This document shows positions 1-9,484 of a stretch of DNA of 64,000 nt, piece by piece. The notes below the pieces were generated by a model. The model searched no databases, had not been told where the DNA came from, and saw only the letters and a program-made list of their open reading frames with translations. The number at the start of each line of letters is the position of its first letter. Position 1 is the first letter of the stretch. The position numbers were made by a program, and so were the translations under genes. The stretch is from Roseateles oligotrophus (GTDB lineage: Bacteria; Pseudomonadota; Gammaproteobacteria; Burkholderiales; Burkholderiaceae_C): NCBI RefSeq assembly GCF_014204525.1, contig NZ_JACHLP010000007.1, positions 1 to 64,000 on the forward strand. The letters are read 5' to 3'.

Positions 1-108
1 ACGGTGCTGGACTACGGCAAGCAGATCGCCGAGGGCACACCGCAGGAAGTGCAGCGCAACGAGAAGGTCATCGAAGCCTATCTGGGCGCGGGCCACAGCC
101 ACCATTAA
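1..108 (+). CDS. livG: LivG C-terminal fragment (branched-chain amino acid ABC transporter ATPase), cut by window start
   Basis: The first 35 codons in frame 1 read an ABC-ATPase tail ([16 protein letters not shown], then a helix ending in AYLG and a His-rich end) and stop with TAA at 106-108. This tail pattern (G..IAEG.P.E....V..AYLG) is typical of LivG/LivF-type high-affinity branched-chain amino-acid ATPases. The next gene starts 17 bases downstream and is livF, so the two are probably the ATPase pair of one liv operon whose permease and binding-protein genes lie upstream of the window. Only the tail is visible, so the assignment rests mainly on context. Confidence 0.8.
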   Translation, partial: TVLDYGKQIAEGTPQEVQRNEKVIEAYLGAGHSHH

Positions 109-125
109 ACGGACAGGACAAAACT

Positions 126-845
126 ATGTCGAACAATATCCTGCTGGAAGTCAAAGGCCTGAAAGTGGCCTACGGCGGCATCCAGGCCGTCAAGGGCGTG
201 AGCTTTGAAGTACGGCAAGGCGAGCTGGTCAGCCTGATCGGCGCCAACGGCGCGGGCAAGACCACCACGCTCAAAGCCGTCACCGGCCTGCAGCCGGTGG
301 CCGACGGCGACATCCTCTTCATGGGCCAATCGCTCAAAGGCCAGGGGGCCTGGGACCTGGTCAAGCAAGGCCTGGTGATGGTGCCCGAGGGGCGCGGCAC
401 CTTCACCCGCATGACCATCACCGAGAACCTGCAGATGGGCGCCTACATCCGCAGCGACAAGGCGCAGATCCTGGCCGATATCGACAAGGTCTTCGGCATC
501 TTCCCGCGGCTGAAAGAGCGCAAAGACCAGCTGGCCGGCACCATGAGCGGCGGCGAGCAGCAGATGCTGGCCATGGGGCGGGCGCTGATGGCCCAACCCA
601 AGGTCCTGCTGCTGGACGAGCCCAGCATGGGCCTCTCTCCCATCATGGTGGACAAGATCTTCGAGGTGGTGAACGACATCCACAAACAGGGCGTGACGGT
701 CTTGCTGGTGGAGCAAAACGCCAGCCGCGCGCTGGCGATTGCCAACCGGGGCTATGTGATGGAGTCCGGCCTGATCACGATGACGGGCGAGGGCCAGGCC
801 TTGCTGAATGATCCCAAGGTCAGGGCGGCTTATCTGGGCGAGTGA
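126..845 (+). CDS. livF: LivF, branched-chain amino acid ABC transporter ATP-binding protein
   Basis: A 239-residue ABC ATPase of normal LivF length. It has Walker A GANGAGKT at residues 39-46, signature SGGEQ at 141-145, Walker B VLLLDEP at 160-166 and the family sequence VPEGR near 87. LivF pairs with LivG on the cytoplasmic face of the LivHM permease to drive import of leucine, isoleucine, valine or related amides and amino acids. The substrate cannot be read from the ATPase. It follows the livG fragment by 17 bases. Its TGA stop forms the edge of the repeat at 842-990, and a strong terminator follows at about 1012, so this is the last gene of the operon. Confidence 0.93.
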   Translation: MSNNILLEVKGLKVAYGGIQAVKGVSFEVRQGELVSLIGANGAGKTTTLKAVTGLQPVADGDILFMGQSLKGQGAWDLVKQGLVMVPEGRGTFTRMTITENLQMGAYIRSDKAQILADIDKVFGIFPRLKERKDQLAGTMSGGEQQMLAMGRALMAQPKVLLLDEPSMGLSPIMVDKIFEVVNDIHKQGVTVLLVEQNASRALAIANRGYVMESGLITMTGEGQALLNDPKVRAAYLGE

Positions 846-990
846 GAGGGGGAGAACTTTTTACTGCGCGGTCGCCATGCGTCGTTGGGCGGTGCTCGGA
901 ATCCTCACGTACAGGGAGTACGTTCCGGCATCCGCAGCTCCGTCCGCCTAGCCTGACGACCGCTCGCGACAAAAGTTCTCACCCTCTGAG
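842..990 (+). repeat. Interspersed palindromic repeat, copy A (about 149 bp, MITE-like)
   Basis: Nearly the same sequence occurs inverted at 27092-27236; long blocks such as GCGTCGTTGGGCGGTGCTCG and GGAATCCTCACGTACAGG are identical. The ends form an imperfect inverted repeat (842-861 against 971-990, 17 of 20 matching, core GAGAACTTTT/AAAAGTTCTC). The two halves also pair loosely around a central GTAC..GTAC dyad near 909-921, so the whole element could fold into one long hairpin. It begins exactly at the livF stop codon. I infer a small non-coding repeat or mobile element; no transposase is encoded. Short open frames inside it are not considered genes. Confidence 0.85.
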
Positions 991-1011
991 TCGGTCCAGG
1001 GGAATGAAAAG

Positions 1012-1045
1012 AAAAGGCAGCCAGAGTGGCTGCCTTTTTGTTTTT
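1012..1045 (+). terminator. Rho-independent terminator of the liv operon
   Basis: Stem AAGGCAGCC (1014-1022) pairs with GGCTGCCTT (1028-1036) around a 5-base loop. It is followed by a T-rich run (TTTTTGTTTTT including the stem end). It lies downstream of livF and the repeat and upstream of the edd control region. Confidence 0.88.
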
Positions 1046-1115
1046 CAAGACGGCCCGCTGTAACCGCCTTGTACCTGGATATGCCGGAAACACTGGGGGC
1101 GCTTTCCTCTGATCG

Positions 1116-1130
1116 TGTAATATGGTTACC
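1116..1130 (+). promoter_or_regulatory. HexR-like operator upstream of edd
   Basis: The sequence TGTAATATGGTTACC contains the dyad GTAA-N5-TTAC and matches the published HexR box pattern (TGTARTWNWNTTACA) at 13 of 15 positions by eye. HexR is an RpiR-family, KDPG-responsive repressor of Entner-Doudoroff genes in proteobacteria. The site lies 39 bases before the edd ATG, and TAATAT inside it could also serve as a -10 element, which fits repression by occlusion. No hexR gene is in the window, so the link is inference. Confidence 0.6.
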
Positions 1131-1168
1131 AGTTTTCAATCGGCCGAGTTACATCGGCAGCTGAGCCC

Positions 1169-2986
<1,818 letters not shown>

Positions 2987-3011
2987 ATTCAATTTTCAGA
3001 ATCAAGACACC

Positions 3012-3650
3012 ATGAGCATCCCCAACACCCTCAGCCTGGCCAGCCACGGCCCAGTCATTCCCGTCATCGTGATCCAGCGTCTGCAAGACGCCGTGCCCCT
3101 GGCGCAAGCCCTGGTGGCCGGCGGCGTGCGGGTGCTGGAGGTGACGCTGCGCACCCCGGTGGCTCTGCAAGCCATGGAGGCGATGGCGCGCGCCGTGCCC
3201 GAGGCCATCGTCGGCGCCGGCACCCTGCGCACGGTGGCCGATGTGCGGGCCGCCCGCGACGCCGGCTGCCAGTTCGGCGTCAGCCCCGGCTATACCGAGG
3301 CTATCGGTGCGGCCTGCCATGAGCAAGGCCTGCCCCTGCTGCCCGGCGTGTCCACCGCCAGCGAAGTGATGCAGGCGAATGCCGCCGGCTATCAATTTCT
3401 GAAGCTGTTCCCGGCCGTGGCCGTGGGCGGCATCAATCTGCTCAAGGCCTTGAGCGGGCCCTTCCCGGACGTGGCCTTCTGCCCCACCGGCGGCATCACG
3501 TTGGAGACGGCGCCGCAGTTTCTGAAGCTTGCCAATGTCAAGGTCTGCGGCGGTTCCTGGCTGACTCCGCAAGACGCGATCGACGCGGGCGACTGGGCCC
3601 GCATCACCCGCCTGGCGGCCGAGGCGGCGGCGCTGCGCGCTCAGGTCTGA
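3012..3650 (+). CDS. eda: KDPG aldolase (2-dehydro-3-deoxy-phosphogluconate aldolase)
   Basis: A 212-residue class I aldolase. The Schiff-base lysine is K131 in GYQFLKLFPA, with E43 and R47 in LEVTLRTP and the phosphate-binding region CPTGGI. It splits KDPG into pyruvate and glyceraldehyde-3-phosphate. The frame stays open upstream to 2946, but residues added there are unlike the family. The ATG at 3012 gives the normal N-terminus and follows edd by 25 bases. The last 10 bases overlap the end of the converging thioesterase gene. Confidence 0.95.
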   Translation: MSIPNTLSLASHGPVIPVIVIQRLQDAVPLAQALVAGGVRVLEVTLRTPVALQAMEAMARAVPEAIVGAGTLRTVADVRAARDAGCQFGVSPGYTEAIGAACHEQGLPLLPGVSTASEVMQANAAGYQFLKLFPAVAVGGINLLKALSGPFPDVAFCPTGGITLETAPQFLKLANVKVCGGSWLTPQDAIDAGDWARITRLAAEAAALRAQV

Positions 3651-4186
3651 TCGGGCATCTCAAACACCAGGCAAGTCGTGCTGGCGTGGGCGTACAAGCG
3701 CCCGTCATGCCCCAGCAGGCTGGCCTCGGCCGTCGCCACCTGGCGGCCCGAGTGGACGACCTTGCCGATGGCTCGCACCACGGGCACTTTGTCGGTCAAG
3801 GCACGCACCAGGTTAACCTTGAATTCCAGCGTCGTGTAGGCCCGGCCCACCGGCATGGTGGTGTGGACGGCGCAGCCCAGGGCCGAGTCCAGCAGCGTGG
3901 CGAACCAGCCGCCGTGCACCGTGCCCAGCGGGTTGTAGTGGCGGCGCAGCGGTTTGCCCTGGAACACCGCCTCGCCCTGGGCCACGCTGAGCAGGCAGAA
4001 GTCCAGGGTCTCGGCAATCGGCGGGGGCGGCAGTTCGCCGGCCAGCATGGCCTGCATCACGGCCAGTCCGCTGCGGCCCTGAACCTGTTCGCGGGTGGCC
4101 AGGCCCGTCTGGGGTTGGACGCGTGCGCGCACCGCGGCTTCTTCGGCCAACCACTGGGCCAGCACTTGATCGTCAGACGCTTTCAT
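3641..4186 (-). CDS. PaaI-type hotdog-fold thioesterase
   Basis: A 181-residue hotdog protein. The family core NPLGTVHGGWFATLLDSALG (about residues 86-105) carries the HGG turn and the acidic residue used by PaaI/DUF4442-like acyl-CoA thioesterases. TTLEFKVNLVRAL and ATAEASL form the later strands. It probably hydrolyses an acyl-CoA or aryl-CoA ester in the cytosol; the substrate cannot be told from sequence. An N-terminal helical extension of about 70 residues precedes the hotdog core. It converges on eda with a 10-base overlap and lies downstream of the FrnE-like gene on the same strand. Confidence 0.82.
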   Translation of the reverse strand: MKASDDQVLAQWLAEEAAVRARVQPQTGLATREQVQGRSGLAVMQAMLAGELPPPPIAETLDFCLLSVAQGEAVFQGKPLRRHYNPLGTVHGGWFATLLDSALGCAVHTTMPVGRAYTTLEFKVNLVRALTDKVPVVRAIGKVVHSGRQVATAEASLLGHDGRLYAHASTTCLVFEMPDQT

Positions 4187-4219
4187 CGGAGCTTTCCCTT
4201 GGAGAGGAGAGAATAAGGC

Positions 4220-4864
4220 TTAGAGGCTGGATTCTTCTGCGATCTGGCGCAGGGCCTGCACAAACACCTCGGGCGGCTGACCGCCCTGGATCAGGTGCTT
4301 GTCGTTGATGATGATGGCCGGCACCGAGTGGATGCCCTGGGCCTGCCAGAAGGCCTCGGCCTGGCGCACCTCTTGCGCGTAGCGCTCGCTGGCCAGGATG
4401 GCGCGTACCTCGTCGGCGTCCAGGCCTTGGGCCTCGGCCACGCTTTGCAGCAGGGCGTGCGAGCCGGGGTTCTGGCCCTCGGTGAAATAGGCCTTCAACA
4501 GGGCTAACTTCAGTTTCAGCTGGGTATCGCCGCCCAGCTCGCCCGCCCAGTGCAAGAGGCGGTGCGCATCAAAAGTGTTGTAGATGCGGTCGCGCGCGCC
4601 CTTGGTGAAGGTGAAGCCCAAGGCCTCGCCGCGCTGGCGTATGGCCTCGCGGGTCTGCTCCAGCTGGGCCGGGCCGGCGCCGTATTTGCGCGCCAGGTGG
4701 GCGTTGATCTCCTCGCCCTCGGGCGGCATCTGCGGGTTCAGCTCAAAGGGCTGGAAGTGCAGCTCCGCCGCCAGCTCAGGTGCCTGGGCCAGGGCTTGTT
4801 GCAGGGATTTGAGCCCGATGGCGCACCAGGGGCAGGAGACGTCGGAGACGAAATCGATTTTCAT
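4220..4864 (-). CDS. DsbA-family (FrnE-like) oxidoreductase
   Basis: A 214-residue thioredoxin-fold protein starting MKIDFVSDVSCPWC, with the redox motif CPWC at residues 11-14. It has no signal peptide, so it is cytoplasmic. The length and the later SVPAIIINDKHLIQGGQPP segment (cis-proline loop) match the FrnE / 2-hydroxychromene-2-carboxylate-isomerase-like subgroup rather than periplasmic DsbA. FrnE of Deinococcus is a disulfide isomerase linked to oxidative stress; the role here is inferred. The frame opens further upstream to 4918, but homologues start at this ATG. Confidence 0.85.
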   Translation of the reverse strand: MKIDFVSDVSCPWCAIGLKSLQQALAQAPELAAELHFQPFELNPQMPPEGEEINAHLARKYGAGPAQLEQTREAIRQRGEALGFTFTKGARDRIYNTFDAHRLLHWAGELGGDTQLKLKLALLKAYFTEGQNPGSHALLQSVAEAQGLDADEVRAILASERYAQEVRQAEAFWQAQGIHSVPAIIINDKHLIQGGQPPEVFVQALRQIAEESSL

Positions 4865-4875
4865 GGGCACCGACT

Positions 4876-5865
4876 CTAGCCCAGGCTGCGATCGCTTGCC
4901 CGCGCCAGGTAAAACCACTCCTGGCCGGGCAGGGCCTTGTTATTGGGGAAGACGATGCGGCCGCTGGAAGGGGCCAGCACCGGCCGGCCATCAAAGCGCG
5001 TGCCTATGCGCTGGCCCAGTTCTACCGCGTCGAAGCTGGCCCATTCGCGCTCAAACTGATCGTCGGCATGCTCGCGGTCTATCACCTCGTAGAGCTGCAG
5101 GACCTCGGCGGGCGTGGCCGGCTGATGCAATTCCACCGCCTCGGGCGCCACCATGCCCAGCTGGACCAGGCTGCGCAGAATCGCCAGCCTGGCCACTTCG
5201 GGGGCCTTGGGGTCCTGGTGCTGGCCGCATTCCAGCGTCAGGCCCCAGCCGCCTTGCGAGCGCATGTACTCGGTCGTGCCCACGCCGTAATGCGGGTCCT
5301 GTACCAGGGCGCCGGCGCGGCTGCCGTCGGCGCCCTTGGCCGCGCGTCGCTGCAGGCCCAGCTCGTAGGTGGAGAGCCAGCCCTCGACGACACGGTTCAC
5401 ACCCAGGCAGGCGGCCAGCGCGGACTCCTTGTCCGCATGGGCAAAAGGCTCCAGCTCGCCCTGGTTGTCGCGCGGGCCCAGCATCGCAAAGGCCTGGCCA
5501 TGGCCCTGGAAGGAGTGCAGGTCCAGCAAGACCTCGTGCGCCGCCAGCAGGGGGCAGAGCTGGCGGGCGATGCGGTCCTCAAAATCCTGCGGCACGACGG
5601 GCGGGCGCAGATTGCGGTTCAGATTGCGCTCGCCCTCGCGGCGCTGCAGCCTGTGGGCCAGCGGGTTGACGATGGGGACGAAGGTCAGCGTGCCACGCAG
5701 CAGCGCCAGCGTGCCGGCATCCAGCTGGGCCATCACGGCCTGGATGGCGGCCACGCCGCAGACCTCGTTGCCATGGACGGCGGCGGTGACCAGCAGCTTG
5801 GGGCCGGGCTGCAGGCCGGCGAATTGATGGATGCGGAGATGGCGGGGTTGGGGAAGGTGATTCAT
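4876..5865 (-). CDS. Succinylglutamate desuccinylase/aspartoacylase family zinc hydrolase
   Basis: A 329-residue protein of the AstE/ASPA branch of the M14 zinc peptidase fold. The zinc ligands are visible as HGNE at residues 31-34 and the histidine of LLDLHSFQGHG near 117. R and N residues in NLNRNLRPP fit the carboxylate-binding pocket. It should hydrolyse an N-acyl amino acid or a related amide, but the specific substrate is not evident and no ast genes are nearby. The start MNHLPQPRHL was chosen because the longer frame adds a Pro/Trp-rich stretch not seen in the family. It lies 11 bases upstream of the FrnE-like gene, probably in one transcript. Confidence 0.82.
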   Translation of the reverse strand: MNHLPQPRHLRIHQFAGLQPGPKLLVTAAVHGNEVCGVAAIQAVMAQLDAGTLALLRGTLTFVPIVNPLAHRLQRREGERNLNRNLRPPVVPQDFEDRIARQLCPLLAAHEVLLDLHSFQGHGQAFAMLGPRDNQGELEPFAHADKESALAACLGVNRVVEGWLSTYELGLQRRAAKGADGSRAGALVQDPHYGVGTTEYMRSQGGWGLTLECGQHQDPKAPEVARLAILRSLVQLGMVAPEAVELHQPATPAEVLQLYEVIDREHADDQFEREWASFDAVELGQRIGTRFDGRPVLAPSSGRIVFPNNKALPGQEWFYLARASDRSLG

Positions 5866-5881
5866 GGTGTGGGATGTTAGG

Positions 5882-6814
5882 TCAAGCGCGGGCCTTGGCC
5901 GGCCAGGTGGCCAGCACCACGCCGCCCAGGGCCAGGGCATAGGCCATCAACTGGCTCGCGCTGGGCCGCTCGCCCAGGCACCAGCCCACCAGGCCGGTGG
6001 CGACGGGCAGAAAGACCATGAAGACCCCCGCCTTGGCGGCGGGCACCTGGCGCAGGCCCGTCATCCATAGCCACACCGTCACCACGCTGGCGGCGGCCGC
6101 GTAAAACAGCAGCAGGCCCCAGAGGCCGGGCGTGGGCGCCGCGAAATCAAAGCTCAGCGCCTGCCACAGCCCCAGCGGCGTCACCAGGGCCAGGCCCCAG
6201 AGATTGATCAGGGCGCTGATGCGCTTGGGCGAGACCTGGGCCGTGAGCTTTTTGCCGATGACCACATAAGCCGCCTCGCAGAACACGGCGGCAATCAGCA
6301 GCAGGGCGCCCAGCCAGCTGGTGGCTTGTTGGCCGGCCGCGGCCTGGCCGCGCTCCAGCGCCACCAGGGCGATGCCGGCCACGCCCAGGCCTATGCCTAT
6401 CAGCACCCGGCGGCTGATGGCTTCGCCCAGCAAGAGTCGGCTCAGCAAGGCCACGGCCGCGGGAATGGCGGCCATGATGACGCCGGCGGCCATGGCCGAG
6501 GCCTGCTTGAGCCCGAACAGCAGGCAGATGGAGAAGAGGAAGTTGCCGATGAAGGACTCCCAGAACAAGAGCCGACGCGTGCGCGCATCCAGCGGCGGCT
6601 CGGTCGGCCCCCGCTTGAGCCAGGGCAGCATCAGCAGCGCCGCGATGCCGAAGCGCATCCAGGCCAGCAGAAAGACCGGGAAGCTCAGCACCAGCAGCTT
6701 GCTCAAGCCCACATAACTGCCCACCAGGCTGGTGCTCAGGGCCAGGCAGGCCAGGGCGGCCCAGGGGAGGTGGGGGGCGGATGGGTTGCCGGCAGGGCTG
6801 TGGGTTCGCGTCAT
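5882..6814 (-). CDS. EamA/DMT-superfamily transporter
   Basis: A 310-residue integral membrane protein with about ten hydrophobic segments arranged as two EamA repeats. Examples are LPWAALACLALSTSLVGSYV in the first half and LLIAAVFCEAAYVVIGKKL at the start of the second. Members export amino acids, metabolites or drugs across the inner membrane; the cargo cannot be assigned. The ATG at 6814 was preferred because the longer frame prepends a basic, non-membrane stretch. It lies 7 bases downstream of the GNAT gene and on the same strand, so the two may be co-transcribed. Confidence 0.85.
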   Translation of the reverse strand: MTRTHSPAGNPSAPHLPWAALACLALSTSLVGSYVGLSKLLVLSFPVFLLAWMRFGIAALLMLPWLKRGPTEPPLDARTRRLLFWESFIGNFLFSICLLFGLKQASAMAAGVIMAAIPAAVALLSRLLLGEAISRRVLIGIGLGVAGIALVALERGQAAAGQQATSWLGALLLIAAVFCEAAYVVIGKKLTAQVSPKRISALINLWGLALVTPLGLWQALSFDFAAPTPGLWGLLLFYAAAASVVTVWLWMTGLRQVPAAKAGVFMVFLPVATGLVGWCLGERPSASQLMAYALALGGVVLATWPAKARA

Positions 6815-6821
6815 GCAGCCA

Positions 6822-7262
6822 TCATGCCTCGGTGGCCGGGTTGGCCGACTTTTGCACTGGCAGGGCCATGCCGACCGAGCGTGGCGCTGTCTCTTTGAAA
6901 CCGTATTGGGTATACAGCTCCTTGGCCTGGCCATCGGCGATCAGGCTGACGTAGCCGCTGGGCGGCACGGCCTCCCGCAGATAGCTCATGATCTCGGCCA
7001 TGATGCGTTTGCCCAGGCCTTGGCCTTGATGGGCGGGTAGCACGGCGATGTCCACCACCTGAAAGAAGCAGCCGCCGTCACCGATGACACGGCCCATGCC
7101 CACGGGCGTTTCGCCTTGAAGTATCTGCACCGAGAACAAGCTATTGGGCAAGCCCATTGCCGCTGCTTCATGGCTTTTGGGGCTGAGCCCGGCTTGCTGG
7201 CGCAGAGCTTGGTAGGTGGCAATGTCCGGGGTCTGGTGGATGCTGCGGTAGGCGGAGTTCAT
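6822..7262 (-). CDS. GNAT-family N-acetyltransferase
   Basis: A 146-residue acetyltransferase of the usual single-domain length. The acetyl-CoA pyrophosphate loop is QGQGLGKRIM (about residues 98-107), preceded by the strand VVDIAVLPAHQ, with LYTQYGFKETAP near the C-terminus. The substrate is unknown. It is transcribed divergently from the YeeE-type gene at 7382 and sits just upstream of the EamA transporter. Confidence 0.87.
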   Translation of the reverse strand: MNSAYRSIHQTPDIATYQALRQQAGLSPKSHEAAAMGLPNSLFSVQILQGETPVGMGRVIGDGGCFFQVVDIAVLPAHQGQGLGKRIMAEIMSYLREAVPPSGYVSLIADGQAKELYTQYGFKETAPRSVGMALPVQKSANPATEA

Positions 7263-7381
7263 GCTGTGGAATTTTGGGGTTTGGGTTTTTGGGCCAGGCT
7301 GGGCGACGAATTTTGCGTCAACCCCAAGGCTAAACTTGAACGAGCATTTTTTGCTTCTGGTCCTTTCTTCTCAAACATTTC

Positions 7382-7825
7382 ATGACGATTGCCTGGCATC
7401 TTTTCACCCCCTGGAGCGCCCTCATCGGCGGCGCCCTGATCGGCCTGGCCGCAGCGCTCTATCTGCTGGGCAATGGCCGCATCGCCGGCATCTCGGGCAT
7501 TTTGTTCAGCCCCCTGCGTGCGCTTGCGCAGCGCCAGTCTCTGCGGCCCGAATGGATACGCATCGCCTTTCTGTTCGGCCTGCTGGCCGCACCTTGGGCC
7601 TGGCAGGCCTTCGCAGCCTTGCCCGCGGCGCGGGCGGTGGCGGGGCCCGGCTTGTTGATCGCGGCGGGCCTGCTGGTCGGCGTCGGCGTGCGCATGGCCA
7701 ATGGCTGCACCAGCGGGCATGGGGTCTGCGGCTTGGCCCGCTTGTCCTTGCGTTCGCTGCTCAATGTGGGGGTGTTCATGGGCGCGGGTTTTGTCAGCGT
7801 GGCCCTGCTGCGCTGGGTGGCTTGA
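7382..7825 (+). CDS. YeeE/YedE-family membrane protein, first half of a sulfur-compound importer pair
   Basis: A 147-residue inner-membrane protein with about four transmembrane segments and the family signature NGCTSGHGVCG (about residues 107-117). YeeE/YedE (TsuA-like) proteins take up thiosulfate or related sulfur species, using conserved cysteines in such motifs. The partner gene starts one base after the stop, and a persulfide dioxygenase-rhodanese fusion follows, which supports a sulfur role. Small split YeeE/YedE pairs are a normal form of the family, so this is not read as a frameshifted single gene. Confidence 0.88.
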   Translation: MTIAWHLFTPWSALIGGALIGLAAALYLLGNGRIAGISGILFSPLRALAQRQSLRPEWIRIAFLFGLLAAPWAWQAFAALPAARAVAGPGLLIAAGLLVGVGVRMANGCTSGHGVCGLARLSLRSLLNVGVFMGAGFVSVALLRWVA

Positions 7826-7826
7826 A

Positions 7827-8243
7827 ATGGCTTTGTTGCTGGCGGCCCTGAGCGGCCTGATCTTCGGCCTGGGCCTTTTGCTCAGCGGTATGACGAACCC
7901 GGCCAAGGTGCAGGGTTTTCTGGACCTGGGCGGCGCCTGGGACCCCAGCCTGGGCTTGGTGATGGTGGGGGCCATCGCGGTGGCCGCCGTGGCTTTTGCA
8001 AGAGCACGCGGCCGCTCCCGCGCTTGGACGGGCGTGGCCATGGAGATCCCGCAGCGCAAGACCCTAGACAAAGGCCTGATCGTGGGCGGCCTGCTCTTCG
8101 GCACCGGCTGGGGCCTGGCCGGCTTTTGCCCGGGCCCGGCCCTGGTGGCCTTGAGCAGCGGCATGGTCGAGGCCTGGATCTTTGTACCGGCCATGTTGCT
8201 GGGCATGTTTTTGCCTGATGGGCTGTTCAAGCCCCGCCCTTGA
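7827..8243 (+). CDS. DUF6691/YeeE-type membrane protein, second half of the importer pair
   Basis: A 138-residue membrane protein starting MALLLAALSGLIFGLGLLLS. The family signatures are GMTNPAKVQGFLD (about residues 21-33) and GTGWGLAGFCPGPALVAL (about 93-110), the latter carrying the conserved cysteine. It begins one base after the preceding gene's stop, a spacing that suggests translational coupling. Together they should form a sulfur-compound channel feeding the enzyme encoded next. The frame continues upstream inside the previous gene, but this ATG gives the family N-terminus. Confidence 0.87.
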   Translation: MALLLAALSGLIFGLGLLLSGMTNPAKVQGFLDLGGAWDPSLGLVMVGAIAVAAVAFARARGRSRAWTGVAMEIPQRKTLDKGLIVGGLLFGTGWGLAGFCPGPALVALSSGMVEAWIFVPAMLLGMFLPDGLFKPRP

Positions 8244-8262
8244 TTGACAGGAGTTCTTCCCC

Positions 8263-9357
8263 ATGACCTCAGCGCTTGTTTTTCGCCAGCTCTTCGACGC
8301 TACCTCCTCCACCTACACCTATCTGCTGGGCGACGGGGCGAGCAGCGAGGCGCTGCTGATCGACCCGGTGTTCGAGCACGAGCGCCGCGATCTGGCCCTG
8401 CTGCGCGAGCTGGGCCTGCGCCTGGTCGCCACGCTGGACACCCATGTGCATGCCGACCACGTCACCGGCGCCTGGTTGCTCAAGCAGCGCTGTGGCAGCG
8501 AGATTCTCTTGTCCGAGGCCGCCGGTGCGGCCCATTGCGACCGCTTGCTCAGGCATGGCGAGCGTGTTGCCTTCGGTTCACGTTATTTGGAGGTCAGGGC
8601 CACGCCCGGCCACACCAATGGCTGCCTGAGCTTTGTGCTGGACGACCTGAGCCGCGCCTTCACCGGCGACTGCCTGCTGATACGCGGCTGCGGCCGCACC
8701 GACTTCCAGCAAGGCAGCCCCGGCTTGCTGTACCGCTCGGTGCATGAGCAGATCCTCAGCCTGCCGGACGACTGCCTGCTCTACCCCGGCCACGACTACC
8801 GCGGCCTGACGGTGAGCAGCGTTGCCGAGGAGCGGCGCTACAACCCACGCCTGGGCGGCGATATCGACGCGGCCGACTTTGCCGGCTATATGCAGCATCT
8901 GGGCCTGCCCCATCCCAAGCTGATGGACATCGCCGTGCCGGCCAATCTGCGCTGCGGCCGACCGGAAGGCGATGCCGGTGAGGCGATGGCCGACCAGCAA
9001 TGGGCGGCGCTGACTTACAGCTTCAGCGGCATCTGGGAGATCACGCCGCATGCGCTGGAGGAGGGTCTGGCCGGTGCTGCGGCCATCCAGCTGATCGATG
9101 TGCGCGAGCCGCAGGAGTTCGTCGATGTGCTGGGCCATATCCCTGGCGCGAGCCTGCTGCCGCTGTCGCAGCTGGCGGCCCGCATGGACGAGCTGGATGC
9201 GCGGCGCCCCGTGGTGGCCGTGTGCCGCTCGGGCGCCCGTTCGGCCCAGGCGACCGTGCTGCTGCAGAAGTCCGGCTTCAGCCAGGTCGCCAATCTGAAC
9301 GGCGGCATGCTGCGCTGGCGGGCCGAGGCGCTGGCGGTGGAGGGCGGGGGGGACTGA
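8263..9357 (+). CDS. Persulfide dioxygenase-rhodanese fusion (ETHE1-like MBL fold + sulfurtransferase)
   Basis: A 364-residue two-domain protein. The N-terminal metallo-beta-lactamase domain (1-240) has HVHADH at 61-66, H117 in PGHTNG, D136 in FTGDCL and H177 in YPGHDY. The iron ligands H61/H117/D136 match ETHE1-type glutathione-persulfide dioxygenases. The C-terminal rhodanese domain (about 255-355) has the active-site loop CRSGARS with C321. Such fusions (PRF, characterised from a Paraburkholderia) oxidise glutathione persulfide to sulfite and pass sulfur between thiosulfate and glutathione. The gene is 19 bases downstream of the YeeE-type pair, giving a three-gene sulfur import/oxidation operon. 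Confidence 0.92.
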   Translation: MTSALVFRQLFDATSSTYTYLLGDGASSEALLIDPVFEHERRDLALLRELGLRLVATLDTHVHADHVTGAWLLKQRCGSEILLSEAAGAAHCDRLLRHGERVAFGSRYLEVRATPGHTNGCLSFVLDDLSRAFTGDCLLIRGCGRTDFQQGSPGLLYRSVHEQILSLPDDCLLYPGHDYRGLTVSSVAEERRYNPRLGGDIDAADFAGYMQHLGLPHPKLMDIAVPANLRCGRPEGDAGEAMADQQWAALTYSFSGIWEITPHALEEGLAGAAAIQLIDVREPQEFVDVLGHIPGASLLPLSQLAARMDELDARRPVVAVCRSGARSAQATVLLQKSGFSQVANLNGGMLRWRAEALAVEGGGD

Positions 9358-9422
9358 TCGAGGATCGTCCCCAAGCCGGAGGACGGCGCCCGAGACGGTG
9401 TGGCTTGCACGCCCGCCCCGCC

Positions 9423-9450
9423 TTGCCAAGCCGCAGGCAAGGGCGATACT
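9423..9450 (+). promoter_or_regulatory. Weak sigma70-like promoter candidate before the TIR gene
   Basis: TTGCCA (9423-9428) and GATACT (9445-9450) are spaced by 16 bases, 35 bases before the TIR gene ATG. The -10 match is poor (4 of 6), so this is only a candidate. It suggests the module has its own transcription start rather than reading through from the sulfur operon, whose last stop is at 9357. Confidence 0.35.
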
Positions 9451-9484
9451 CGCCCCTGGAGACGCTGGCTTCAGGGGTGGGCCC

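Noticed and set aside
842-1139. Short open frames in the intergenic repeat and terminator region
   Set aside because: They fall inside the palindromic repeat and terminator; the encoded peptides differ between copies only as the repeat does, which indicates non-coding DNA.
7382-8243. Possibility that the two YeeE-type genes are one gene split by a frameshift
   Set aside because: Each has its own start, full set of membrane helices and its own family signature; the split form is standard in this family.
9398-9484. 29-codon upstream extension of the TIR protein
   Set aside because: The added residues are Pro/Arg/Ala-rich without similarity to TIR proteins, and the ATG at 9485 sits right before the first TIR strand.
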